A program made the position numbers and the translations under genes. Shown here in pieces: positions 34,828-44,362 of a DNA stretch of 64,000 nt (position 1 is the stretch's first letter; every line of letters starts with the position of its first letter). The stretch lies in the NCBI GenBank assembly GCA_907163375.1, contig CAJQUW010011242.1, forward strand, positions 113,447-177,446, given 5' to 3'. The notes beneath the pieces were generated by a model. It was not told the DNA's origin and made no database searches. It was given only the letters and a program-made list of their open reading frames with translations. Source of the DNA: Prostheceraeus crozeri (taxonomy: Eukaryota > Platyhelminthes > Polycladida > Euryleptidae).

Positions 34828-36006
34828 ATGGCAAACGATAAGAATCGTAAATATCACATCAAAATGTGCTCATGTGGGCGAATTAATCGCAGTGCGGACG
34901 CCAAGGCGCATGTGAAGAAGGCGGGCACCGGCCACATGATTATCTTGAATAGGGTTGCGTGTGTGAAGTGCAGAGTGCTGAAGGGTGATGAGGATGAGGC
35001 GCGTTTTTACAGAGTGCATGCTGACTGTAGTGGTGGTTTAGTAACTGATTTGAGATTTACGCAGTTGATTGTGGAAGAGAGGGAGCGAATGTTGGCGATC
35101 GAGCGAGAGGGTAAGGCTGAGAATGTTGTTGAGAATGTTGTTGAGAATGATGAGTTGGCGAGAGCGGTTGCATCGTTGGAGGGTGAGATTGAGCGAAAGA
35201 GAGTGCTTGAGAGTGATGATGAGGATGATGTGGATTTAGATAGGGAGCGTGCGAGGAAGCGTGTGAGGAAGTTGAGCTCTTCGTCGTCGGAGGTGTCAAA
35301 CATTGTCATCACCGACCCCCCGAAGAGCTCATCTTCCCCAAAAGTGAAGAGTGGTGGGATTCGTGTGCAGTCGGCGAGGTGGTTGAAGGATGAAGAGAAG
35401 AGGCATGTTTCGCAGCAGATGGCGCATGATTTGTTGGTTAATAAGTATGAGAGTTTGAAGAAAGTGAAGGATGAAGTTGTGAAGGAGTTGGATGAGTTGA
35501 AAAAGAAGGAACTGAAGTCGAAGGAGGTAGCGGATGAAAATATTAGAATGAGGCGTAGTGTGACTGATTTGAAGAATAAGACGCGAGAGTTGGAAGAGAA
35601 GAATGATGAGTGTGAGAAGAGGGCGAGTGCTGCGGAGAGAAGAATGAGAGATGCAGAAGCGAAGTTTGAGGAGATGATGAAGGAGATGAGTGTGTTGAGA
35701 GCGAGGAATGTTGAGTTGGAGAGGACTGTGGCTCGGCGGGGTGATGAGAGGCAGGCGTATGAGAAGTTGGAGCGCATGAGGGATGAGTGGGAACGTGTGA
35801 ATGAGGATCGTTTGTTTGAGTTTCACATCCCTATTCGGGATAATCATTTGGCCGGCGAAGTACTCGTAAACCAGAATTTAGACGAGTCAATAATTTGTTA
35901 CAACGGCCATCCGACCAAGAAATGTTTGCATGCCAGCCTACGAATGCGCGGTCACTTGCACAAATTTTCTATTCGGAAGCGCGCGAGACTGCCAAAGGAT
36001 GGCTAA
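34828..36006 (+). CDS. Zinc-motif plus coiled-coil protein of element B
   Basis: 392 residues from the ATG at 34,828, chosen because it is the first after the inferred splice acceptor at 34,810 (the longer frame from 34,774 starts in the intron). The N-terminal 75 residues have paired cysteines and histidines (CSCG, CVKC, HADC), probably a zinc-binding module. An acidic/basic, serine-rich linker follows (SSSSSEV region), then a long, highly charged coiled coil (about residues 190-340, many KELKSKEVADENIRMR-like heptads). The last 60 residues differ in style (RDNHLAGEV, GHPTKKCLH). Codons are rich in GAG, AAG and GTG, unlike the AT-rich genes nearby. A GT-AG intron (36,011-36,070) begins just after the stop. 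No family recognised; a DNA- or terminus-binding or scaffold role is only a guess. Confidence 0.65.
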   Translation: MANDKNRKYHIKMCSCGRINRSADAKAHVKKAGTGHMIILNRVACVKCRVLKGDEDEARFYRVHADCSGGLVTDLRFTQLIVEERERMLAIEREGKAENVVENVVENDELARAVASLEGEIERKRVLESDDEDDVDLDRERARKRVRKLSSSSSEVSNIVITDPPKSSSSPKVKSGGIRVQSARWLKDEEKRHVSQQMAHDLLVNKYESLKKVKDEVVKELDELKKKELKSKEVADENIRMRRSVTDLKNKTRELEEKNDECEKRASAAERRMRDAEAKFEEMMKEMSVLRARNVELERTVARRGDERQAYEKLERMRDEWERVNEDRLFEFHIPIRDNHLAGEVLVNQNLDESIICYNGHPTKKCLHASLRMRGHLHKFSIRKRARLPKDG

Positions 36007-36010
36007 CTTG

Positions 36011-36070
36011 GTAAGTGAAAAGTAAATAAGATAGTATATCCTATTCTAATACATATCATTTTCATTGCAG
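36011..36070 (+). other. Candidate 60-bp intron after the stop codon
   Basis: TTG|GTAAGT at 36,011 and TTTTCATTGCAG ending at 36,070. It would bring the histone-type stem-loop at 36,123 to about 56 nt from the stop. Confidence 0.5.
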
Positions 36071-36122
36071 ATCTTTGCCCGCCTTCACCACCCCATCAAT
36101 TCACTCCCGAGAACGAACCATC

Positions 36123-36138
36123 GGCTCTCTTAAGGGCC
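36123..36138 (+). terminator. Histone-type 3' stem-loop after the coiled-coil gene
   Basis: Same 16-nt hairpin as at 1,279, followed by ACCTAGGGG and CAAGACATGATAGA. Upstream ACGAACCAT is shared by all copies. Confidence 0.45.
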
Positions 36139-36144
36139 ACCTAG

Positions 36145-36263
36145 GGGCAAGACATGATAGAACCTCCACGCGCTTTGCCCTGGGCAGTCTTCGGACTGGC
36201 GAATACTATCATTAAGTTGAATCTGCTATCAGTCAACTTGAACGTTGCATCGTGTTAGAGGGG
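36145..36263 (+). promoter_or_regulatory. Spacer module C upstream of 88-residue ORF copy 3
   Basis: Near-identical to 823-943, with the AAGTTGA/TCAACTT hairpin and CTAT loop. The ATG found in other copies is absent here, which weakens the idea that the spacer is coding. Confidence 0.5.
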
Positions 36264-36270
36264 TATATAA
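36264..36270 (+). promoter_or_regulatory. TATA box of 88-residue ORF copy 3
   Basis: TATATAA, 33 nt before the ATG at 36,303. Confidence 0.65.
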
Positions 36271-36302
36271 ACCACTGCCTCTCATTTCATTTCATTTCAA
36301 TC

Positions 36303-36569
36303 ATGCAGACGCCGAGCAGTCAAGTCAGCTCTCCTCGCGGACCGCAGTTAAGGCCGCGAAATTTATTTGAGGAGTTTGTCAGGCTAGAAGAGCAAGACAG
36401 AGTTTTTAATAATCTTGCTCGGATTGGCAATCCGATGACAGCAACTGCTGTCAATCCAACGGAATGGCGCTACATTCCACTTTTTAGCCATGTACCAGTT
36501 AGTGTGGAAGTCGACAGTGCTACCAAAGAGAGAGTCAAAGACTCTCTCAGCAGAATTGGTAGGGTGTAA
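36303..36569 (+). CDS. Small 88-residue protein of the terminal cassette, copy 3
   Basis: Near-identical to 983-1,249 (MQTPSSQVS against MQTPNSQVS). In element B it lies inside, between the coiled-coil gene and the 84-residue ORF, rather than in a long inverted arm. TATA upstream and stem-loop 30 nt downstream are preserved. Unknown function. Confidence 0.55.
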   Translation: MQTPSSQVSSPRGPQLRPRNLFEEFVRLEEQDRVFNNLARIGNPMTATAVNPTEWRYIPLFSHVPVSVEVDSATKERVKDSLSRIGRV

Positions 36570-36598
36570 GATGACGTTACTCCCGAGAACGAACCATC

Positions 36599-36614
36599 GG
36601 CTCTCTTAAGGGCC
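36599..36614 (+). terminator. Histone-type 3' stem-loop after 88-residue ORF copy 3
   Basis: GGCTCTCTTAAGGGCC, 30 nt after the stop at 36,569, followed by ACCATGGGG. Confidence 0.45.
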
Positions 36615-36615
36615 A

Positions 36616-36787
36616 CCATGGGGCAAGACATGATAGAACCTGCACGCGGTTTGCCCTGGGCAGTCTTCGGACTGGCGAATACTATCATTAAGTTGAATCT
36701 GCTATCAGTCAACTTGAACATTATGCAGTCGATTGCTATCCCTGAAGCATTCTGATTCGCTGTTGAGCAATTCATTGTTGAAAACCC
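36616..36787 (+). promoter_or_regulatory. Spacer module C upstream of the 84-residue ORF
   Basis: Third copy in a row of the spacer, ending after the CTAT-loop hairpin near 36,720; then about 65 bp of unique sequence before a different TATA box. The same spacer thus precedes two different ORFs. Confidence 0.5.
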
Positions 36788-36795
36788 TATATAAG
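36788..36795 (+). promoter_or_regulatory. TATA box of the 84-residue ORF
   Basis: TATATAAG, 48 nt before the ATG at 36,836. Confidence 0.6.
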
Positions 36796-36835
36796 CCAGA
36801 AGATTGTAGCGCTTCTCATTCAATTTGAAGTCACG

Positions 36836-37090
36836 ATGGAAGCGACATCTGCCGACAACATTCCCGTCTTCATCGATGAAGACAACGCCATTCCCGAGTT
36901 CATCATCCTCGACGAGTGGGATGAAGAGGATGAGAAGAAGGGGAAGATCAAGAGGATCGTTTGGACGGATGAGGTGTGGACTCCTAAAACCACCCGCATC
37001 CGAAAGGTGCCAGATGCACCAGTACGACCTCGGCGGTATAGGGTCTATGACAACCTAACCGTCATACCACTTGACTATTCCAGCCAATAG
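36836..37090 (+). CDS. Small acidic 84-residue protein of element B
   Basis: Unknown family. Acidic N-terminal half (FIDEDNAIPEF, DEWDEEDEKK) and basic C-terminal half (RIRKVPDAPVRPRRYRVYD). The ATG is the first after the TATA box. It sits as one unit of a cassette array: spacer C, TATA, ORF, then the histone-type stem-loop 30 nt after the stop. No equivalent in the visible part of element A, where cassette D follows the spacer directly. Confidence 0.55.
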   Translation: MEATSADNIPVFIDEDNAIPEFIILDEWDEEDEKKGKIKRIVWTDEVWTPKTTRIRKVPDAPVRPRRYRVYDNLTVIPLDYSSQ

Positions 37091-37119
37091 TCAAATTCAC
37101 ACCCCGAGAACGAACCATC

Positions 37120-37135
37120 GGCTCTCTTAAGGGCC
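37120..37135 (+). terminator. Histone-type 3' stem-loop after the 84-residue ORF
   Basis: Same 16-nt hairpin, again 30 nt after a stop codon (37,090). That a different ORF has it at the same distance supports a 3'-end role. Confidence 0.5.
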
Positions 37136-37136
37136 A

Positions 37137-37640
37137 CCATGGGGCAAGACATGATAGAACCTCCTCGCGGTTTGCCCTGGGCAGTCTTCGGACTGGCGAA
37201 TACTATCATTAAGTTGAATCTGCTATCAGTCAACTTGAACGTTGCAAATGAAGTTCGGTGTAATACTTCCTTTCGACGGGCGTTCCTGTAAAGGGCGGCG
37301 GTGAAACCCGTAGCTATGTATACCGCAAGGGACATTCGGCAATAGTCAATCTTGTTAAACCTCTCTGCGTCATGTTTGCAAGTGATTGCCTCTGTCTCAA
37401 CGTAGTATGCATTCGCGCCAGGGCGACATTTAGCCAACTGTCGAAGGTTGCCTAAAACTTTCCATTGCATACGTTATGAGAGCCATGAGTTCTACCTGTC
37501 TCTATCAATGAGATGAATTGATGAATGGAATGAAAGGGAGGACACTCACGCGCCACACGCAACATAACACACTTCTCTCTTCCGTAGTCTAACAAGCTCT
37601 TTACACATGGATCGCAGTCGATTGCTATCCCAGAATCATG
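37137..37640 (+). repeat. Spacer C plus cassette D, element B copy
   Basis: Near-identical to 1,298-1,760. Carries the antisense ORF seen in element A in a shorter form (37,075-37,470). Then 37,641-37,831 is AT-rich, related to the inner edge of the element A arm (1,830-1,930). Confidence 0.7.
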
Positions 37641-37831
37641 TAAGCTATCTTAATTTTATTTAACACTATTTCATCTACCATTATCACCCATATGAAATGT
37701 TATAAGATTTGCAAGTTAAACTAAGCGTGCTACTAATTCCAAATGAAAAAGTATACATGGTTAAATTATTCACTAAAGCCCCATTCAAGTAAGTCAGTAT
37801 GAAAGCAAAGATAATACGAAATAAACATTTA

Positions 37832-38269
37832 TTATGGCATGTATTTCAAAAGGTCTTCAACGTCAATATCGTCCCAGAGTCTGACTTCACATAGATCACA
37901 AAAACAGTTGAGCTGCTTTAAACGTTCTTCTGCAGCGTCCCTCACTTTGTCAATGTACGCCCACTCCGCCACGGTTCGCGGTTGGGAGTTAGGGGTGTAC
38001 CACTCCCATATTTGATGCAAGTGCGACTTGCTGGTCATCTCCATCACCCCTTCGGCATCATATTGTAAATATTTCCACCGTATGCCTGTTAGGTCGGGCA
38101 ACTCCTCTTCATCGTCCTCCGATAATGATAACTTTCGTATATTGTCGAGATTGTATGTCTTCTCCACCTTCGCCTTTCTTGGTGCATTTGGTGTAACGAG
38201 CACCTTTGCTGATGTGCATGGAGAGGAGAACTCCAATGCGGTATTTGGTGTTGTTGGAGGACTTGTCAT
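37832..38269 (-). CDS. 145-residue protein, unknown
   Basis: Transcribed away from the polymerase promoter. Serine/threonine/proline-rich start (MTSPPTTPNTALEF), a basic patch (APRKAKVEK), an acidic stretch (SEDDEEELPD), a tryptophan-containing middle (IRWKYLQYD, IWEWYTP) and a CxxC near the end (CFCDLC). No known domain; small regulatory or DNA-binding protein would be a guess. The ATG at 38,269 is the first in frame. Not seen in element A's visible part. Confidence 0.55.
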   Translation of the reverse strand: MTSPPTTPNTALEFSSPCTSAKVLVTPNAPRKAKVEKTYNLDNIRKLSLSEDDEEELPDLTGIRWKYLQYDAEGVMEMTSKSHLHQIWEWYTPNSQPRTVAEWAYIDKVRDAAEERLKQLNCFCDLCEVRLWDDIDVEDLLKYMP

Positions 38270-38382
38270 GTTGTCTTTGAAATGCTGACTTTGAATAATG
38301 ATAACTTTAACATTTTTCTAATTCTTAAGTATACACAAGCAGCAAATCAGAATGAACATCCAATGAATGAAGAGGATGAAAG

Positions 38383-38510
38383 TATATAAGCAAAGTGACA
38401 TTCATGTCATTTCATTTAATCTGTGAATCATACAAGTGACGAACGCACGATCGCTCTCTCTTCTTTGACTATTGACAAATATTCTGTCTGATTCATATTT
38501 CATTAAAATG
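38383..38510 (+). promoter_or_regulatory. TATA box, leader and first exon of polymerase B (element B)
   Basis: TATATAAG at 38,383-38,390; leader with TGAATCATACAAGTGACG (38,424-38,441); ATG 38,508-38,510 immediately followed by GTAAGT. The leader and ATG|GT junction are shared with the gene at the right end of the element (54,772-54,662), not with element A's polymerase gene, which has further exons upstream of the same junction. Confidence 0.6.
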
Positions 38511-41500
38511 GTAAGTTTTAAAGGATTTCCTCTCTCCACTCTCCCTCAAACCGTGTGTGACTAATAGCATCTTCTCAATTTCAGGCATCAACTTCATCCA
38601 ACCACAACGCCCTCCCTTCTCGAGGGAAAGTTTAGAGTTATTGAGTCAAGGTAGGTTGTAACACTACACTGAGGCTAGAACAGAGATGATAGAATGATTT
38701 CTCTTTCAGGTGATGCGAATTCCAGCTCAGAACTGTCGCGAAATGGCAACGAGTGGGAATGTGCTGACTGTGGGCACATCTTCACGAGGAAATGGGATCT
38801 CACACCGACAACATAAGCGAGGTGTTTGTCCGTCGACCTAAAGCCGGCATCAATCTCCGAAGGTGGGGATGATTCTGTTAACGTCGTCTCCTTTTCTTGC
38901 GACTTGTGCGCTCAGTCTTTCGAGACACGTTTTGAACTATCTTCGCACAGACTTCAACATACACACACGAACGATACCTACACCAACGGTACCTCCTCTA
39001 TCCGACTCACTGAAGTGTCCATAAATAATTTAGTGAGGAACTACCAGATGGACTCCTCAGAAACCATTGCTAACTTTGAGGAATGGTTTCATCAAAATTC
39101 ATCATTGATAGAAGCGCTCTTCAACAATTTAGACAATTTTAGGATGAAGGCGCTCATCTATCTTAAAATAAAATATGTAAAAATCGACCACCAAACTGGA
39201 CAAATAATAGAGAGGTTAGAGTTTCACATACCCTCCTCTCCTGCAACCGAGGTTGTAGACTATGAGTCTTGGATAAATTTTCACATCCAAGGATTAAAAT
39301 TAAATATTGATAAATTTAACGAGCGCGATAGCGGTCTCATTTTTGACGGCATTGAGTCCGCCTTATTTAAAATCAGTTTATTAGGAAATCATAGTGGTCG
39401 AGGCTCCTTTAGACTTCCAAAAAATTTAAAAAACAAAACTGCAGTCATCAATGTCGATTGAGAATCGCAATGTTTTAAATATGCTGTCCTCTCCATTCTC
39501 CACTATAATGACCTCAATGCGAATCGAAATCGCACATATAGCTATAGGCAGTGGGAGAATGAATTAAACTTCGATGACTGTAATAGTGACGATATGAAAA
39601 TTAAAGATATAGAAAAATTTGAAAAATTGAACAACATTAAAATAGTTCTCCATGTTTGGGAAAAGGATTGAAGGGTGTGCGCTACAACTCGCGTTCGAGT
39701 TGTTATGAACGTACAGTAAACCTGTTATTAGTAAAACAGGATGATAGTGAGGAATGGCACTACTGCGGTATTCCCAAAATCTCTCGCTTATACCACCACT
39801 TAGAAAAGTCGAGTAGAGAGTTATATTACTGCGACAGATGTATTCGCCACTTTAGGAGGAAAAACCTAAATTTGAAACTCATTTATGAGTGGTGTAAGCG
39901 AGGTAAACTGCAAATGGAACGCATGCCCAAAGATAAGGAGTTTTCATATAGAGAGAATGGCGATGAACTAAGTCCTCTTCGTGTCATCTATGCTGACATC
40001 GAATGTTATATCGATGATAACATCCATCGACCAGCAGCCATTTCCTGCTATGAAGTATGGCATGATCACTTTAGGGTAGGCAAAATAAAATGCGCGTCTG
40101 GCAAGGTGAGGATTGTATTTACCATTTCCTACAATTCCTCGAACAGGCTGTAAAATTTCAACAAAAGTATGATGGTGAACTCTATCGCAGATCATTGCAT
40201 ATGACAGCAGATGATCAAGCAAAATTTGATAGTTGCAACGTTTGCCCCAAATGTAGTAAAACATTTGACGATGATAAGATTAAGAAAGTGCGCGACCATG
40301 ATCACATCACTGGTAAATTTAGAAACGCACTCTGTTCAAAATGTAATTTTTCGCTGAGGATGAAGCGGCGTACATTACCCGTCATTTTCCATAATTTCAA
40401 GGGCTACGACAGCCATATGATAATAAAAGGAGGTTTAGGTCAAATGAAAGAGTGGAAGCTTGATGTAATAGCTCAAACGAGAGAGAAGTTTATGGCCATG
40501 ACAGCAAAAGTACCTGTCGATAAAACTAAAGAAAATAAGACGGTCTATTTTGATATAAAATTTTTAGATTCCTACCAATTTATGACTGCATCACTGGCCT
40601 CTCTCGTGCAAAATCTAAAGTCTCTTCCACTAACACAAAATCTTAAGAAACAATATCCAAATCTAACCGATGAAGTCATCACACGGAAAGGAGTCTTTCC
40701 ATATGCATATTTTGATGCAATTAGTAAACTCGGCGAGACTTCTCTTCCGCCCATAGATAAATTTAAAAATGATTTGACCGGCGCAGAATGTAAGACCGAA
40801 GATTATGATCATGCACAAGATGCATGGATAAAATTTGACTGCCATACATTTGGTGAATATATGATTGCCTACCTTAAGTTAGATGTATTTTTGCTGGCTG
40901 ATGTATTTCAGGAGTTTCGACGAGTGGCATTAGAAGAAGATAAGTTAGATACGTCCACTTTGTCAGTCTGCCAGCCATGTCATTTAAGTCTGCTTTTAAA
41001 ATGACTGGTGAGACCATTCATCTCTTACAAGATCCAGAGATGTATAATTTATTTGAGCGAGGAATTCGCGGTGGTCTCACATTTGTAAATAAACATAGGT
41101 TAAAATCAAAAATAGTAGGTAATGACCAGACTCATCTGAAGTATTATGACCAAAATAATTTGTATGGTAGTTCATTATCCAAACCGCTACCTCACTCTGA
41201 GTTTAGCTGGTTAGATGATAGTGAAATTCAACATTTCTCCAACCCTTCCAACATACTAGCAATTCCAGATGAAGGTGATTGGGGATATTATTTTGAGATA
41301 GATCTAATCTATCCAAATAATATTAAACATAAAACCGTAGATTTTCCACTCGCACCCGAATCAGGTGAAGTGAGTAAAGATATGTTTTCCGACTTTATGA
41401 AACAATTTCATAAAGATTTAGAATCATGTGGACAACCCAAGTATAAGCCTTGTCGCAAACTTTTACTCACTCAATATGATAAGGAAAACTATCTAGTCCA

Positions 41501-42497
41501 CTTTAGCATCTTAAAATTTTATTTAGAAATGGGCATGATTTTAAAAAGAGTTCACCGCATTATTAAATTTAGACAGAAAGCCTTCCTCAAACCCTACATA
41601 GATAGTAACAGTCAGAAACGTGCACTAGCCCAAAATAATTTTGAAAAAGATTTTTATAAATATAAGAACAACAGTCTATTTGGTAAGACGATGGAGGATG
41701 TTAGAAAGCGCGTAAACTACAAACTAGTTAATGATGATCAAAAGTATCACAAATTGATCTCATCACCTCTATTCATCGATAGAGACATAATCGATGAGGA
41801 TCTTGTAGGTATTAAAATGATAAAATCTGAAGTTGAGTTGTGCAAACCCATCTATATTGGTCAAGCTGTTCTAGATTACTCCAAGCTTGAAATGTATCAA
41901 CTCTTCTATAAAATACTAAAACCGTGTCCTCTCGTAAAAGAGGTTCGTTTGTTGGGTGGTGACACAGATAGTTTCTTTTTAGGTATTACCACTCAAAAAG
42001 ATTTAAATTTTAATGAAGTAGGAAAATCTTTAGAAAGATATTTTGATACATCAAATTATCCTGCTAATCATCCACTATACTCCATCAAAAATAAGGCAAA
42101 ACTTGGCTGCTTTAAGGATGAGACAGCAGGGAAGGAGATAGCTGAAATGATTCTCCTCCGCCCTAAAATGTATTCTATGAAATTAAAGGATAGTGATGAT
42201 AGCATTAAGCGCGCTAAAGGCATATCAAGATCATTGGTCTCTAACATGAAACATAAGAATTTCAGGAAAGCCTATAGAAATAAAAATATAACGTTTGTCA
42301 ATATGACAATCTTAAAATCTAAGTCGCATGAGATCAAAACTCATACTTTTAGGAAACGGGCGCTTTCAGCATGGGAGGATAAGAGGTGCTGGCTAGAACA
42401 CAACATATCTCTTCCACATGGACATCCTGACACAAACATACCACCACCCAAAAGAATTAAACTCACACTACCACATTCAGGAGACGTCTTAGCATAA
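38508..42497 (+). pseudogene. Protein-primed DNA polymerase B of element B (fossil, about four breaks)
   Basis: Same architecture as 3,445-8,478: zinc-finger-like N-terminus, exonuclease motifs (YADIEC, HNFKGYD), Cys/His insert, polymerase motifs NNLYG, NSLFGK and DTDS. Candidate introns at 38,511-38,584 and 38,651-38,709 correspond to the last two of element A. From about 39,918 the copy is nearly identical to element A; before that it is clearly more diverged. It is broken in about four places and treated as a fossil. Confidence 0.9.
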
Positions 42498-42802
42498 TCA
42501 TCCTTAACTTAGTATTTTGATGTTGATTTCTGTAGATAAACATTGTTGTTTTATGTATCGCATGAGATTGTTTTTTCCTTGTGAATATGTGTCCACATCT
42601 GTACATTCCCCATGTGATGACTTTTCCACTGAAAGACATTTTTCCTATCCCTGTATATTTCCACCCTTCACGAAGTAAAAAGACTTTTTGTATATAACAA
42701 TGTTTATTGAAGTGCGCTCATGTATATATTTTCAGTGGATGTTGTATAAAGTCTATTCCTTCACATTCATGTACATATTTCAATAAATGTTGTATAAAGA
42801 CT
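42498..42802. other. Convergent 3' ends, element B copy
   Basis: Nearly identical to 8,479-8,789, with polyadenylation signals on both strands (AATAAA near 42,781 and its reverse near 42,703). Confidence 0.5.
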
Positions 42803-44323
42803 TCACTTTGTTTTCCGAAACACTAACGTTATGAGGGATTTAGTATCTTTCACATGGATGCACTCTTGTAAACCATTGGTAATTTTGATAGCAATAGAGG
42901 GTATAGTTTGTTTGACGACGGGATGATAGAAAATAGATTCAAACATCTTCTCGACTATTCCATATGAAGCGTCTTTATCATGAATGAAATCACGTAAAAT
43001 GTATTCTTTTTTCTCGCCAACAGAAATAGGTAGAATCAAATCACTTTGAATGTAAAGGTGCTGTTCATGTTTATCAAGTGTCATTGGTGTTTCTATACCA
43101 ATCGTATGCGCAGCAGCAAACACAGTTTGTAGCATTGAAAAACCAAAGAGTTTTTTCAAATTTTTACTCAATTGACATTGAATGTCATCACCCAGTCTCA
43201 GAACAACGCGTTGATTTTCAATTGAAAACGAAATGTGGTGTGTCTTTACATCATATTTACTTTTCATCACATGCTTCAACTTCTGTTGTATATAAGGATT
43301 TACTACATGAATGAAGCTTTCAACTGTATGATATAGACGCGGCATTATATTGATAGCAACTTTAGATTCTTCATAAGACTGGTAAATTTTCTTGATGCGA
43401 TCGCCATAGATGTCCACCCACCATTCATCATTAACTGAATCAGCTTTAGTGTGATATTCATGAGAAGCATATACCACACCGCTTCCAATAATAGGTGTAT
43501 AATGTCTTACAAAATGACGCAAGGTTGGAGAGAAATAAACTGTAAGTTTGTCATTATATTTCTGAATAACCAACTTATTTTTGTCCGCCATAATTTTCTC
43601 TCCATACTTCTTACCCACAGTCTCATTCCATCGTTTTACTAACTCAATAAGTGATAAAGGTTGAACACCACGCTTTTTCAAAATGATGCGTTCTTCGCAT
43701 TCTACAACATCTTCATCAAATATTTTAAATCTATAATGAAATTTGTTGATTCGATTTGAATAAACTTTTCTAACATTTGCAGTAGCAATTGACGTTAGAT
43801 GTAGTCCATGACCAAAACCGAGATGCGGATAGAATTCACTATCCAACCTCAGCGTAAGACCTTTAGTAAAAGAATGAAAGCGGAGGAACTGTCTCCCACT
43901 CCAATGATAGATAGTAAACTCATAAGCTTTCTGATTTTTATTCTTCATGATGGAAGTATTACCACTGTTGAATGCCTTAATAATTTTCTCATTCCCAAAT
44001 GGCTCATAAGAATCTGATTTTATCTGAATCCATTCATAGTTCCACTTTCCATCTGATGTTAAATTGTATGGGAACTGAAATGCATTATTCATCGTTATTC
44101 CATCATGGGTGCGAGGAGTCAATATCATTTCTTCCAAATCATTCACATTCTGAATATTGCTATCATAGCAAATACTAGAAACGCCAACCTCCCATTCACC
44201 TTCTAAATGCAGTGGGCGATTTAATTCTACTCGATAGTCTGATGGTTTATTTTTGGGAAATTTATTCATAGAAGCATTACTGGGCAAGTAGATTAGAAAC
44301 GAGTCCTTATTTTCACTTTCCAT
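42803..44323 (-). CDS. Polinton structural-type protein, paralog 1
   Basis: 506 residues from the ATG at 44,323, chosen because MESENKDSFLIYL aligns with MSFYHILLS of the neighbouring paralog; an upstream in-frame ATG exists at 44,353. Both proteins share an N-terminal block (SDYRVELNRPL ... EWEVGVSSICY), a central KKLFGF-type segment and a C-terminal strand ending LVFRKTK/LHFRMKS. The pattern is widespread in invertebrate Polintons next to capsid genes. A minor capsid, vertex or fibre role is inferred from position and pairing, not shown. A fragment of it remains in element A (8,790-9,371). Confidence 0.7.
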   Translation of the reverse strand: MESENKDSFLIYLPSNASMNKFPKNKPSDYRVELNRPLHLEGEWEVGVSSICYDSNIQNVNDLEEMILTPRTHDGITMNNAFQFPYNLTSDGKWNYEWIQIKSDSYEPFGNEKIIKAFNSGNTSIMKNKNQKAYEFTIYHWSGRQFLRFHSFTKGLTLRLDSEFYPHLGFGHGLHLTSIATANVRKVYSNRINKFHYRFKIFDEDVVECEERIILKKRGVQPLSLIELVKRWNETVGKKYGEKIMADKNKLVIQKYNDKLTVYFSPTLRHFVRHYTPIIGSGVVYASHEYHTKADSVNDEWWVDIYGDRIKKIYQSYEESKVAINIMPRLYHTVESFIHVVNPYIQQKLKHVMKSKYDVKTHHISFSIENQRVVLRLGDDIQCQLSKNLKKLFGFSMLQTVFAAAHTIGIETPMTLDKHEQHLYIQSDLILPISVGEKKEYILRDFIHDKDASYGIVEKMFESIFYHPVVKQTIPSIAIKITNGLQECIHVKDTKSLITLVFRKTK

Positions 44324-44362
44324 ATTATTCACATTGGAAAAATATATTAGCATACGTTTGCA

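Noticed and set aside
35007-35777. 256-codon antisense ORF, serine- and phenylalanine-rich
   Set aside because: Exact antisense of the coiled-coil coding region; composition reflects GAG/AAG codons read backwards.
34828-37090. Histone genes, given the histone-type stem-loops
   Set aside because: None of the three ORFs has a histone fold or typical histone tail sequences.
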